Notes: a model not told the origin generated them from the sequence alone. A DNA stretch of 64,000 nt from Candolleomyces eurysporus (GCA_027579435.1 JANBPK010001490.1:1-64000); one strand, 5' to 3'. Counted from the stretch's first letter, positions 48,706 to 61,469 are shown. Made by a program: numbers and translations.

Positions 48706-49388
48706 CTACTTCGAACTAGATTTCGACGCCGGCAAGGTATCGATGCTCATCAGCTCGACAGAGTAGATCAGCGGCTCGCCCTCTTAAAGTCGAGCGGACA
48801 GCGATCAGAGTCAGGTGAAACGGTGAATTGGTGGCGAACGTACGATTGGTTTGGTCCCCTGGGATGGTCAACACTCTCTTCTCCCCCACGCACATCTTGG
48901 TCAATCCTCTATCCCATCCTCTGATCACTTGACCGAGTCCCACTGTGTTGCATAATACAGGCGGTTAAGTCAAGCGATCAATACGAGGAGCTGAACGCGT
49001 ACCATTGAATTCGTATGGTTTACCAGACTTGAAACTGAAGTGAGAAAGGAGAAGTCGTCACTTAGACGGCCAACAGGAACAGCTGAACGAATGTCATACT
49101 TCGAGTCGATAACGAGCTCGGGATCCTTCCAATAAACCCCGCTCTGCAAATACAAAGTAGTTAGGCATAACCCGCTCGTGCCAGCTAAGCGATGCTACTC
49201 ACATAGTTCACCTTCAACCTATCACCCGTCTTCGACTTCCTCGCCTTCCTGTTGCATGACGGCGGGGTATACGTTGTCTCAATCTTCAGTCGCTTTGGAG
49301 GCTGCTTGGGATCAGACTTGGCCGCCTCTACTACGACAGCCAGAAACGCTAGCAAGGCGTAAGCGATCCAGCTCGCAGTGCGTTTCAT
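48706..49388 (-). CDS. FKBP-type peptidyl-prolyl isomerase, secretory
   Basis: This enzyme should catalyse cis-trans isomerisation of peptidyl-prolyl bonds, probably in the secretory pathway. The ATG at 49388 gives the signal peptide [20 protein letters not shown], then [24 protein letters not shown] core pieces are [25 protein letters not shown] (the F/IDSxxD loop), [10 protein letters not shown] and [20 protein letters not shown] (with the Val-Ile and Trp of the active-site floor), then [13 protein letters not shown]. The last exon gives [20 protein letters not shown] and ends at TAG (48706-48708). The usual loop with AYG and IPPxA between the last two pieces is missing in this reading, so the domain is about ten residues short. 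No HDEL-type retention signal is present. Confidence 0.8.
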
Positions 49389-50000
49389 CTTTGTCGCGAC
49401 GGTGTCGAACGTAGCAGGGTCAGTCAATGCGGTGGGAAGACGTCGTCGACGGTGAAAAGCGTCATATGTACAGTGTTGGATAATTGTCGCATGAGCTTCG
49501 GTCAAGGGAATCTTCTGCGACGCAACCTCAGTTTTTGATCTCTGAGAAGCAAGATGACGTGGGACCGACCTCTGTGACGTGGCACTTGCAGCGGATTCAG
49601 AAAGGAACCGGAGCTCGAGGAGGCGCTAACTAGCTAAAAGGTGGTGTTAACTTCGCTGCCCACTCGTATTGGGCAGAACAACCGTGATGGTCGACCATGC
49701 GATAGCATCATAGGACTAATATCAATGGGTAACCCATGCACAGCTTGGAACGGGCCGGTCAAAGTTGAAAAAGAGAGGCGGTATCCACATTGGCATCACT
49801 CGAGCGTTGTTCAGTCGAATCCACACCATCCAAGACTACTCAGGAGCACCACAGTCGAAGCAAAAATAAATTATTGAAAGAATTATTCAAATCATACATG
49901 AAAAGAAAATTGCAAAAAAGAAAGACTGTTCAATGAGTTCGTTTCCTCTTCCATACTACTCCTTCAACCCCTTTCCCATGATCCCACTTCGTCTGCGAAA
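49389..50000. other. Intergenic, FKBP promoter
   Basis: The short segment between the FKBP start and the GMC oxidoreductase stop shows no gene. An A-rich tract lies at about 49860-49925. Confidence 0.45.
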
Positions 50001-52683
50001 TCACCGTCCCCACCTGATAATATCACTCGCCTTCTCCGCAACAATGTAAACCGGGGCCATGCTATGTCCATTCGGCATGAACGGAATAACGCTAGCATCG
50101 ACAATCCTAAGTCCGTTGACACCCTTAACACGGAAGTCGGGTCCGACAACGTCTGAGCCTGCAGGTGAGTTCCGTGGTCCGATCTTGGCAGTTGCGACTC
50201 CGTGTGCGCCTGCGATAATAAACCCATATCGTCAGCACCAATCCAATATCTCCAAAAAGGAAGCGGGCGAGAATCGAATCGACAGGTAAAACTCACCTCC
50301 GAAAGCATTAGCCCTAATGAACGTATCAGCGGTCTCATCGTCCGCATCCAGCGCCAACTCAAACTGGGGCGTCGTATTGTACTTCTTCCACACATCCGCA
50401 TTCATGTACGCGAGGGTTCTGCGGACAGCATATCGGAGTACGTATCGGTCCCAGAGCGTATGGAGCGAGTTGGGGTTGATGAGTGGAGGACCAGTGGGGT
50501 TGGAGGCGTTGAGGGTTACGGAGCCGACTGTGAACGCGAGCGAGTTTCTACTATTCAGTGACTGTCCGGGGAACGAAAGAGACATATCACACACCAGATG
50601 TAGGGCTGGTGACGAAATGCGTCATTCCAATATAATTTCCAGTAGGAGGAAGCAACGCAAGCGTAGTCCACTTGTTGGAAACAATTTGTTCGTAGTGGGG
50701 TGCGAGGGCTCCACCACTTGGGTCGGGCTGGCCTGCGATCGAGGGATCTTGCCAGATACTCTCGTTTTGAGGGACTCTGTTGTTTCATCAATCAGCATTT
50801 CGTTTCGTTCATCACCGGGGCTCCTTAGACATAGAAGGCAGAGGGAGAGAAGAGAAGAGAGAGAATTAGTACCCACCTGTCGAACATAATATGAGTCAAA
50901 CTCGTCTGAGTCAGCCTTCCACTCCTGGTCTGCTCCCACTTGTCGAGCTCTTCGCCGTAGAGAGTGGTATTCCTATCAAGTTCGTCATCCGTGAGCGTCG
51001 TGTTGACGGACCATGTGATGGGGAGACCGATGTGCTCGACAAAGTCTATTCGGATGCGAGCGAGTATTCGTTCATGAGCGAAGAGAGCGGAATCGAGTGA
51101 GTGATAAGGCAGGGTACAACGACGGTCAGCAATCTAAAGACAAAGAGATGAAGGACTCCATCACTCACTCTTGCCCAGAGCTGGGATATCAACAATCGGG
51201 GTGATCCCCGCATCCCTCAATTCTTGCCGAGGTCCCAACCCACTCCTCATCAACAGTGTAGGCGTATCGATAACTCCAGCACTGGAGATGATATCCTTCC
51301 GGGCTTGTACAACAACAGTATCTGTTCGATCGTTCCGTCAGCATATGTGCTTCAGTTGTGATTCCGAAAGTGATGAAAAGAAGTGAAGTCGGGAATGTTA
51401 TGGGAGGGAGGGGAGGAGAGAACAGAAAAAGAAAAGCAAAGTCAAACACTCACTCCCAGCCTGATCAACATACTCGACCCTGTCAAATGTGACCGTTCTC
51501 GTGCCCCTTTCACCCTCTTTCCTCAAAATCCTTGTTACATGGCTATCGGTCCTAATCACAAGGTTGCGGCGGCGCTTGACCGAGGGAGTTTGGAGGTATC
51601 CAGTTGCGACGCTGGATCGTTCACCGTTCTTGATGGCAAACTGTTGCCAGCTGATACCTGTATGTCGCTCGTCAGTCAGGTTCTCGGGCACAGGAAATGG
51701 GAGGTGGAGTGGGCCGAGGAGGCGGCGGAGAAAAGGAATGCAGNAAAAAGATAGGGAGGGGTTGAACAAGGAGAGATATGACGAACCTAACGGATCTCCG
51801 CTATTGCCATCCTCATTATAAGGGATCCCAACAGCCGCCGCAGCCTCCAAAGTGGGTGGCACAATCCACTCTGTCGCCTCATTCAACGAAACAGCAATAT
51901 TTCCTGTGCGACCGTGTACGGAAGGCGTAAACTGTCTTCGTCCACCGACGGGTCCACCGTTGGACGCGGGTGGTGGATCTTCGAAGGCTTCGTTCTGTAG
52001 ACGATCACGAGGGTATGTCAGAAAAATGGAGAAAGGAATGAGTTAGCGACGCGCCTTTCGGAAGTAAGGCTGCAAAGCGTTCCAAGACCAACTAGAATCC
52101 CCGAGGTACGAGGCGATCCTATCCCAATCCGACTTGGGTCCACGAGTATACGTCATTCCGTCTAAACACCAAGCGCCTCTCATCAGCAACTGGACTCGTA
52201 GAATAGGCAAGGATAACGTACTGATACTCGTCGACCCTCCCAAAATCCTACCCCGGAAATACGGTAAGACTCGATTGTCCACGCTCGCTTGGGGAACCAG
52301 AGTGTAGTTGTAGTCGTACTGGCTCATGAACATGCGAGCGTAGATGTACGGGACCTCGCCAACGAGAAGACCTTCATTTGTTGGGCCGGCTTCGAGGAGG
52401 AGAACGGTGGTGCGGGGGTCTTCGGTGAGGCGGGAGGCAACGATCGAGCCTGCTGCTCCACCTACAGATAGGTAAGATAGCGCGGAATACGTGAAAAGGG
52501 AGGGGTGGGGTAACGCTACTGTCAGTCACAAAGAAAGGGTAGAGATGACAGCGTGTACGTACCACCAACGATAACATAGTCAAATTTCTCTACCGGCGCT
52601 CGTGGAAGGACGTTAACTGTCCCTCCATAAGCCGTAAGGAAGGAGGAAGCGACGAAAAGGGTTGACAAGGATAGCCGGACCAT
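50001..52683 (-). CDS. GMC oxidoreductase (aryl-alcohol oxidase-like)
   Basis: These secreted FAD enzymes oxidise alcohols and usually pass the electrons to O2, giving H2O2. The ATG at 52683 starts a signal peptide ([20 protein letters not shown]). The FAD-binding Rossmann motif spans an intron (FDYVIVG then [12 protein letters not shown]). ILGGSTSI and [20 protein letters not shown] follow, with [33 protein letters not shown] (GMC signature 2) and [17 protein letters not shown]. The C-terminal catalytic region reads [33 protein letters not shown] and [19 protein letters not shown], keeping both active-site histidines (AHG and NGH). It ends IIRWGR with TGA at 50001-50003. About nine short introns; one N at 51744 lies inside an intron. 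It could supply peroxide to the peroxygenase at 28 kb, but this is only inference. Confidence 0.9.
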
Positions 52684-53806
52684 GTTTGACAGCGCCTGTG
52701 TTCGAGGCTCGAGGTCTCGAGACTGGATGGGTTGAGGAAAGACCGTAAGTTACGTGACACCGAATATATATACCAATCTCCCTACCAGTCATTCCGTCTC
52801 CTGCGCCTCCTATCTCTCTTGTTTCTCAGGTCAATAAGCTGTGGTGGTGGTGACATTGTTCCTGGACGCAAGGTATAGGGTACCCCGCGCTCCCCAAAAA
52901 TACGACGTTGGCAACTGAACTGTTGCATCAACGCAGAGCGTGCAGGGATTAAATGACTCGTCTTGGAGAGGTGGAGAAAGTAAATGTATTCGAAAGCGAG
53001 AAAATGACTGGCTGGGAGAGGCTAGATCGCGGGTAGTCGGTGCCGTTCCTTGCGGCCGCGGCCTGAGGTGTAGAGATTTGGCCAAGCGGTGATGTAGGTC
53101 GTGGGTAGAATGAAACATGGAGAGGCTGCGACCGCGAAATGTCAGTTATTTTGGTGTTTCGAGGTACTCTGGGCACATATAGCGTTGATGAGTATGGTCA
53201 GGAGCGTCAGAGGGTATTTGGGGGCGCACCTGGGCCCTGACCATTCCGAGATCTAACCGTCGGTCGCGCCCATGAATGCGTACATAATTGAATATTCGAC
53301 ACAGTGAGCCATACTAGCTTGAAGCTCGATGCGGTGATCCAGACGTGGTTGGGACGGGGAGAGGCGAAGAGGTCGAGGAGGAACAATGTCCAACGGTGCG
53401 TCCCGGAACAGATTCGGCACTCGGCATCTTTGCCGCGTTCCCACAGGTACCATTGTACGCGGTCGAAAGTGCTACGAGCGAAGGGTTCGGATGGAGAACA
53501 GAGAATGAGTGGGAGCCAGGCCTCTTGAGTGTCTGGGCAGCGTTCCCTACCAATGCAGTACACTAATGGGCGGATAATACCAGAGTTGGCTATGGAAACG
53601 ACACGATTGGTATGAGCTTGAGCGATTTTGGATGTGCTCTTCGTACACTGCTCAATGACGTACATTCTCCTTGCATCATACTCAACATCTGGTCTCATCA
53701 AGGCAAGGCTAGCATTACTGCGAAGCTAGCCACAAGAGGTAGCGCCAATCCGCGACGCGAGCTCCGATGCGTCGATATCCTACAAGAACAAAGCTGTCAG
53801 GTAAAT
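52684..53806. other. Intergenic, no supported gene
   Basis: The minus-strand frame 53207-53701 is open for 164 codons, but the other two minus frames are also long here, and none resembles a family. It may be a remnant or an overlapping 3' region. The GMC promoter lies next to 52684. Confidence 0.4.
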
Positions 53807-55928
53807 CTACGTAGTCGTACCATCATCGCCCCATGAAAAATAATCCTGAATATATATATCTTTCCCATGAGTAGCAACGCCTTTCATGAGAATCGCGCGC
53901 CCAGTAGCGGAACATATAGAAACAGAAGACAAAAACGGACCTCCTGGTTTCTGAATCACAGTTATAGTGGCCGCCGCAAGTCCTCCCTGCTGCGCACCCT
54001 CGTCATTTCCATTACCGACACCGTCATTTCGGTTATTGTCAGCGCCGACAAAATCGTCTCGTCGTGAGCTGCGGACTGTACGCAGACAAACCTGTTGTCG
54101 CATGGCTCCGTAACTCGCACGTGTCTTCCAGGCCACCCCCAATACAGTATTCGATACCGAGGACTCAGCTTTCGATCCTGGTCGGGTAGTAAGAGAATCG
54201 ATGTGTACCCGCCCAACTGCCCGGAAAGGTACGAAAAAAGCGCACCCTGGTGGGTTGACAAATGTTGAGAGGTGTTCAATTCGGGCCTCCAAGGTCCGAC
54301 GGTGACCCATATCATGCTGCAGTGTGATGATTGCCCTGTATTGGCTGTGAGTCGCACCACGTGGTGGAAGTCGTCGGGATAGATCGTCTGTCCGTGGTCT
54401 GTACATGGCTTCAAACACGATGGATGAATCCTGATCTGGGTAGCCGTTCCATTGAGGTAGAATGAAGAAACTGCGACTATAGGGCTTCGGAGGGCCATGA
54501 GCTGCTGCTGGTAATTGTGGTGTTAGACCCATTGTAATCGTGAGGTCCGGTAAGGTGGGATTCGTTCCCTGTTCCGATGACGCCAACTGACAGGTATCCG
54601 GAAAGGGGAGGCGGATGACGATGCGCCCGGTAGGAGGCACCTCGTAGACTGCACGCCTGTCTTTGAAAGGAACACCCCATAGAGAAAGCGAATCTTCGAT
54701 GAAATGGGCGATAAATGCCCCTGTGAAAGCAGACTTTGTGCAATCCAATATCAGACGGGATTTGCGAAATGTTGAAAAAAATCCCCACCGCAAAGCTCTT
54801 GTAGCTATCGTTATAGCTCGCCGGGGAAGACACCAAAGCATACTCCCCTACCNAAAAAGTCCCATAGCACGCCAACTCCGTGAGTCTGTATGTATACCCG
54901 ACTCGATTGCATCCAAAGTTTGCAATAGGATGGCCCTGAGGAGTCATTGTTGTTGTCTGAGAGGCGGATGGCTACCCGAAGCGAGGCTAGTGGGACGATC
55001 GCTGCAGATTGCTGCGCTCGAGGCTTCGGGATGCCATCGATATCAAATATTCGGAATCTACGGAAAGAATTCAGTTCAGCCGTTATTTTAAAGCATAAGA
55101 AGTGAACAGAAAGGACAGCGCGCTTACACCAGCTCTTCCCCATTTTTTGAAGCAATCCCGACCCTCAACGAATCCGCCTGACTGCCATGCTTTTCATCAC
55201 CTACGAAGCAAACGGCAGGATCCATCACCTCCACCACCGGCGACTCCTCAGAAGATAAGTCATACTCGGACACCAGAGAAGGATCCGACCTCGACGTCCC
55301 TCCTCTAGAACGTGTACTCCGCGACACCGACCCGAGATCCCAAAGCCTCAACGACTTTGAATCGGCGGTAAAGAGGAACCTTCCTCCAGGTACTAGGGTC
55401 ATGCTCCTAGAGGCAAAAACGGACCATGCACCTGAGATCTCAGTCTTCGACAGAGGTTCCAGCTGATCTTTATCATCCGAAATATCGTGTCCGATTGCAG
55501 GGCGTTGTGGGTGACGATTACGACCGTGACCGTGGTGATTATGAATCAGGCGGTCCCACATATAAGGGCCTAAAGCAGCTCTTTTGAGGGCTCCAAGATC
55601 CATTGTATCGAGTTCATAAGATGGTAGGAAGATTCGTTCTCGATGGCACATCCAACGCAGCACGAGTATCCAGACGCTCCTTTGGTTCAAGGCGGAGCGA
55701 AGGATGCGGCATGTCTATAAAGTGAAACGATAAAATGGCATCACAGAGCGCATGTCAGTGGGGCAATATATCTGAGGCAGCTGGACGAATTGCAGTACTT
55801 ACGGCGCTCAACGAGAGGACATCCCAAGGTTTCAGAGATTCGATCACCTCATGCCAGAGTTCTGTAGGAAGGCCTTCTAGAGCTGAGACCTGTATGGTCT
55901 GGATCTCTAGCATAGGGTAGTGGTCCAT
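53807..55928 (-). CDS. F-box protein with WD-like C-terminal part
   Basis: F-box proteins recruit substrates to SCF ubiquitin ligases. The ATG at 55928 gives MDHYPMLEIQTIQV, then the F-box ALEGLPTELWHEVIESLKPW and DVLSLSA joined to TCRILRSALNQRSVWILVLR. A second region reads SVFASRSMTLVPGGRFLFTA and DSKSLRLWDLGS, a WD-repeat-like blade, and CFVGDEKHGSQADSLRVGI looks like another. Further exons give FRIFDIDGIPKPRAQQS and, after a short intron near 54850, a long final exon with DSLSLWGVPFKDRRAVYEVP and KDIYIQDYFSWGDDGTTT, stop at 53807-53809. An N lies at the last donor site (54853). This is the usual layout of large, rapidly diverging Agaricomycete F-box families; the substrate is unknown. Confidence 0.78.
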
Positions 55929-56145
55929 TAGCGTGAAATGCAAGCCCGAGTTGAGGGTAGACGACCAGGAAGTAGGTAACGAGCACGGCAGCTACAGTTG
56001 AACGATCAACCGTGGGAACCGGAACACGACTTGGAAGCTCGGCATCTCTTTGCGACCTCCTCTCCTCTTCACCGTTTACTCGCCGTTCCGCCCTCTGACT
56101 TGTAGTGATTGATAATCGCAAACGATGTCTGCAGGCATCCCAGAT

Positions 56146-56310
56146 CGAACGGGATATCATCATCTTCAGGTATACGCAACCTGCACAATTGGAAGCGGTC
56201 GACGCATGAAATGATGCGCCTCCTTCCCTCCACCCGCAAGCTTGTTGATCGCATTCAATAGATCGCCACGACGCAGAGGCTTGGTGATATGATCTTCAAT
56301 ACCTACTCGC
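56146..56310 (-). pseudogene. 3' fragment of hybrid histidine kinase gene
   Basis: CATCTTCAGGTATACGCAAC at 56160 and the next roughly 140 bases match 2941-3095, the coding end of the kinase receiver domain (read on minus: [20 protein letters not shown], then a variant of the C-terminus). Small indels change the frame near the end. It has the same orientation as the intact gene and ends abruptly at about 56310. Confidence 0.85.
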
Positions 56311-56369
56311 CTTTTCAATTGACTTTGTCTCGCTCGCATCAAATCATCCCTGTTTCTCTCATCGCTCTA

Positions 56370-59115
56370 ATGCAACTAATAACTTATTCTCGTCAATATA
56401 CCACCGGCCGTCGAGATGTCCGAATAGCTAGCTCTATGTGTAATCGTACCGGCATCTCGTCTGTTTTGCTATGTCTTATCTACCTATTTCCGTTGTATTG
56501 TTTACTCCTTTTCTTGTTGTCGTATGTGATCAATCAATTGGCTCATCCTCATCCGATCGTTTTTGAGTGGGTGGAGGCCGTGGTCAATGTGATTTATGTG
56601 ACGGACTCCCCGGAATTGGGACGCCGAAGATGACTGATAAACAGGTAGCTAGAGCCCCGCCACTCTGTCGCCCAAGTCGCATCGCTCTGCTACCGTCCTG
56701 CCTTTCCCCAGTTTGATGAGGATGACAGCCCGTACTTAGTAGCTGTACTTGTCATTGGCCCGGATAACGCGTAGGTACGAGCCTCGCTGAACCTTTTCTC
56801 TGGTGAAGTCGCCGGGTGCCAAATATTCAGAATCGTCCGAATTCTCCACAGATATTATCGTCAAAGTCAAGTCTGCAACTTATCCTGCGAGCACGCAGTG
56901 GCTTTGTGTAGATCGAGCCCTCATATGGCATGCGGCGGGGACCGGCACAACAGAATCTATGCAACGTCAAGCTGTTCATGGGAAACGTGTATCAGCTCAG
57001 ACTGCTTCACTACATCGATTACTTGTTGGAAACCCCTATCAAAAAACCTCAGAGGTGGATCTAAGGATACTGAGTATGCAGCCACTCAAAACCCAACTTC
57101 GCCGCCATATCCTTCGCCTCCTGCTTCCTCGCAGCGGATACCTGACCGAACTTCAGCACGACTTCTTTACCGTCTTTGCCTAGAACTATATAATGGTTAG
57201 TGGGAGGTATGAACCCAGAGTTCCAGTGGCACGCACGTCTAGCTTGGGCAGACCAAGGCTTCTCCTCGTCGTTTGTCTCCCAGACGAGGACAATTGGGCG
57301 GATGTTGTCACTAAATAATCGCTGAACTATGTTGTTAAATTGCATGCAGAACTCTAGTAGACACTCGGAATAAGCATTGAGAGGCAGAGAAGGCAAGGAA
57401 GAGCTGTACCATCGGACATGATTGCTATGAAAAAGAGGCAAACGACGCGTTGGATGGGTAATGTAATTTGGGGCGATAAGAGAGGCTACTGAAGGAGAGA
57501 CGCTCGAAGCGTGTGCTCAGTTTATAGAGTATATCAAGCCAGTCATAATGCATCCCGGAATATTCCTCCGGTTGCGATTTTTGCATGCCATCGACAGATT
57601 GGAGTTATCGCGGGGTAGGGCTGCTGCCTGATGGTACTATTGAATTGGCTCAGTACGTACGACGCGAGGACAAATTATCAGACCTTCATTCATCCAAATA
57701 GGTCCAGGTCTATCCATGGCCTCACTCTGTCACCATACGCCAAGGGTTAGCGGTCGCTGATCAGTAAGCCTAGTTTTCACTGTTTTATGCGAGGTGAGGC
57801 CTTCAATTTTTGTGTGCACAAAAGAAACCCGTCAAGGCCGTACTTTGAACATGCGTATCCTGAGGGCCGCCTTGCCGCGTAATCAAATAAAATCTGTCTG
57901 AATAGGTGTGAAGCCTGCGGTACGTGAACGTTTGAACGCCGAATCGAAGCTTCTCTCAGAATCGTGTGGAATCGATGCATTTCTGGCACCGTGCTGATTC
58001 TTGTAAAAAGCTTGTTCACCCTTCATATACGTCGTTTTCCGATCCATACATTCTTTTCTTTCGGCAAATGGTAAGTGCGGAAAGCGAGGCCAGGGCACGG
58101 CGGCCGGTAAATCAATGAATCCGCCCTAACCGCCTTAAGATTTAGTATATGGTAACTCGCCTGTCAGAGTAATCTGGGGTTCTCGTCCTTTGTTCAATTT
58201 GATTTAGCACCTGAGAGGTAACACTAATGGCGGCTGTACCTGGGCATATTCATGACGTCCAAAGCTTGATAACGGAGATCCAAACCTTAGGAACGACCCT
58301 CCCAATCGCGCTTGGAATCAAGTTGTCATTCACCTGTTCACCCGATGAGCTTTAGTTGGAACGTTGCTTGGTCAGTGCACCCGGTAACACTTGTAACGGT
58401 GACCAACGCGTCCCTCAAGTTGAACGACACCTCAGCGATTGAGCGTGCAGCGACTCGTAGCAAAAATCTATTCCAAACTCCAATAGGTGACGATATGAAA
58501 AGGCATGGCGAGAGATATTTACACTGTCGCATTTGAATGATCATCCAGAATCCAGTTTATACTTAGTTCGGCGTTTGCTCTCTCCCGAATCGCAACTTCA
58601 GCGGGGTCCGTACAGGGTACCTCAGGCACTCAGAACCCATCGACTCGAAGCTTCGATCTTAGAAAGTGACGGATGCTACAAAATCAATTTGAACCCCTAA
58701 TACTGACGATCTCGGCTGAGCTTCGACTCGTCTCGCCTCATGGACACTTATCTCGGCCTCACGTCCAATCGCGGGTGACTTAAGGAGTTGAAATTTTCAC
58801 CTTGGCATTAGGTTCCGTGAATGCTGGGGAGAATCTCAGGTGGCCAGTGCAAATGATTTAAGCATATTAGCGCGTGGCGTAACTCGGGGCTGGCTCGTGT
58901 AGCAGATCTCCCCACAGAGCGCAGGTGATCATCGCCTCGTATCCGCTTTTGTCCTAACCCCTGACTTCCCCCCCGCCCACGGACCACAGCGCGACGATGG
59001 ATCGAAGCTGTATTCAAACCGGAAACACAATAAAATCTAGAGGCGATTTGAGACCCACGCGAAGTCGTCTGGATCGAGGCTCATGCATACATTTATTTTT
59101 AAATCAAATGTACGG
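56370..59115 (-). repeat. Subtelomeric duplicated block, right arm (inverted)
   Basis: This is the reverse-complement copy of 91-2890. Homology runs up to ATTTATTTTTAAATCAAATG and GGTGCT at about 59092-59120. In the left arm that same GGTGCT (on the complementary strand) is followed directly by TTAGGG repeats, whereas here it is followed by GTAAGAGG. There are no telomere repeats at this internal end. The segment carries the exon at 57061-57424. Confidence 0.88.
57061..57424 (-). CDS. Last exon of unrecognised subtelomeric gene, copy 2
   Basis: Partner of the exon at 2042-2390. It opens at acceptor TTTTTCATAG and reads NHVRWYSSSLPSLPLNAYSE, IRPIVLVWETNDEEKPWSAQ, HWNSGFIPPTNHYIVLGKDG, then QEAKDMAAKLGFEWLHTQYP with TAG at 57061-57063. 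It retains the DMAAK residues missing in copy 1 and looks the better preserved. Upstream exons are unresolved; a frame at about 57777-58019 with ISTVPEMHRFHTILREASIR has a relative in the left arm near 1520-1600. The function is unknown. Confidence 0.55.
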
Positions 59116-61469
59116 TGCTGTAAGAGGAAGACTTGAGCGCTTATATAGTCAGATCTGTAAGGACTAATTAAGCATATGGCATCCTTCCATTCAAGAGGCA
59201 ATGAAGTGCATGAGGCGCGATTTCACATCGTGTGAGGAGTGAGACCACCTCGAGGCTCGATTTCCGCAGCCAGGGGCACAGGTCCCACACCCGTGATCAA
59301 TCCGACGCGCCCGACGAACTAATAATCGCTCACCCATTTTCGCGCAAAGGATTGGTTGCCCGATTTATGGAATTTACATGATTGAGATGCGCTCGATTGC
59401 CCTATCATCAACCGACGCATGCCTTGTCGTGTTCATGGTTCGGTCCGTTTTTGGCACTTATCTTCATGCTTCACTGCTTTACGTAGTCGCTCGGATCATC
59501 CTCCCTGTGATTGCGTTCTGTAGCCTTTCTAGATCAAGGTCACATCCCACACCTTTCGATCGAGTCAGATCTTACCTCCCAGTTATGTCTTCGGCACGGG
59601 TAATGCAAGTTCGAATCACATTTCCTCCGTTGAGCGTTCTACAATCTAGAGTTTAATTGATCGAAGACGTTCAGCATTCCGTACTTACCTTGCTCGCATT
59701 AGTGCTCTATCGTCGTGTAATCGTCGAGCCTGACTCCGATGGTGATGACCGCTTTCTCTCCCGGCTATATTTATGGTTGTCAAGATACTATGTGACTCAC
59801 TCGTTGAAGAATTGACGTTAAGAATGTGCGGCCCCTTAGTTCAGCATTGGCTGGAGTTGGGTATGGGCATCGTCATGGGCAGGTTGATTATGAAAATCTC
59901 CGCGACCCTCATGCCCCACATTTACCTATTTCCTCTCATCATTTATTGGCCTCTTCTCTTTCTTCCTACATATCCATTCCTGTCCTAGAGTCACTTTGTT
60001 TTCCTCGAATTCACACATCGAATTCCATCGTTCGTCTCTACTGCAATCTCCCTGTTCCTCTCGCCGCTCTAATGCGCCTAATAACACTTACTCTCGTCGC
60101 TTGTTGATATACCACCTGTCGTGAATAGCTAGGTATCTCTATGTGTAATTATACCGGCATTTCACCTGTCTTATCTACCTATTTCCGTTGTATTGTTTAT
60201 TCCTTGTCTCGCTATCCCATGTAATCAATCAACTGACTCATCCTCATTCGATCTTTTTCGAGTGGATGCGATTCGAGGACCGAGTAGGAGCGTGATCTTG
60301 TTCTGTTTAGTGGATTTGAAGTGACCTAGATGACGAAACCCACCGGAATTGGGACGCCGAAGATGGCTGACAAGCACGTAGTCACTAACCAGAACTAGAA
60401 CTCTACCACTCTGTCGCCGAAGCTGTTCAAAGCCCAAGCTTTCTCATAAAAGTGCTTGTTGACACGTAGCAAATCTGGCGACTCATGTAACCCCGCTGGC
60501 CCAATCCATCGCTCAGAAACGATGGCTGTCCTGTGAGGAATATCCGATTGGAAGGTCTGAAGCTTGAACAGATGTCGATTCTACGCTTCATGATCGTCTG
60601 AAGCTCGGTCTTCATTGACAATGGTCTTGAATTGCGATGAGAGCTGTACGATCAGGTCTCTTCATCGAAAATAGTCTGGCTAACAACAGGTTGAACTAAC
60701 TTAAGTTGGGATTGCTATCATGTCATATGGTCGCGTATGTGTAAGATTACCACCTCACTGATACATTGCCGTGCCGATTAGAGGGATCAAAATGAGAGTC
60801 CCCGGAGGAGTGATTGATTTAGTAGGGTACGTTTCAACTTGTGCTGAAAAGCTCAGGCAAAGTTCGATGAAGCAGTGGAGTAGCCAAAGCGATCGACATT
60901 ACTACGGACAACTTCTCTTCGATGTCGATATATGTTGTAACCAATATCTACGAAGGGTTATTGGCAGACGACACATGTAGCTAGCTGCTTAACAGGGTTG
61001 ACGATCTCCCAACCTTCGAACTCTATCCACATTTCCGGTATCTACGGCCCTCTCACCTGCCTACGTCAAGGTTAATTCGCATGTTATCGCTGCTACCATT
61101 CCCGTTGTTCGCAAGATCAGCACGCGAAGATGAACGAGACGAAAGTTCGGGTTATCCCAGCAGTCAACAACTGCGGCTGGTCTTTCTGCCTCTCCCATGT
61201 CAGCGTTATATTATTATTCTTGGGCGCAGCAAAGGCTAAATTCGTCCCAGTCAGAAGTCAGCTCTCATTAGCACTACGATCTGCAAAAAAATCTGTCCAC
61301 TCACCTCTGCGAGTTGTTGGTGTTACGCTTACTCGTCGTCATGCCCGAGTCGCATGCCCTTGCATCATCTCTATGGGCTTTGTGGGTGAAGTACAAATGA
61401 AATGATGAACGAATCTCATTACCAGGCTCTTGCGAGACTTCGGCTCGGTGGCGCCATCCACAGCATGGA
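59116..61469. other. Non-coding subtelomere-like sequence
   Basis: About 60040-60420 is a direct copy of 56330-56680 (shared ATCTACCTATTTCCGTTGTA and GGAATTGGGACGCCGAAGAT). Frames at 59378-59656 and 61130-61405 are open but not recognised. I see no supported gene. Confidence 0.5.
60040..60420 (+). repeat. Third copy of subtelomeric repeat piece
   Basis: Direct repeat of 56330-56680, which is itself the inverted counterpart of about 2680-2890. The shared landmark is TTATCTACCTATTTCCGTTG and the stretch following it. The copies differ by small indels. There is no coding frame. Confidence 0.75.

Noticed and set aside
53207..53701. 164-codon minus-strand frame upstream of the GMC gene
   Set aside because: All three minus frames are long here, which suggests compositional bias rather than coding; no motif was found.
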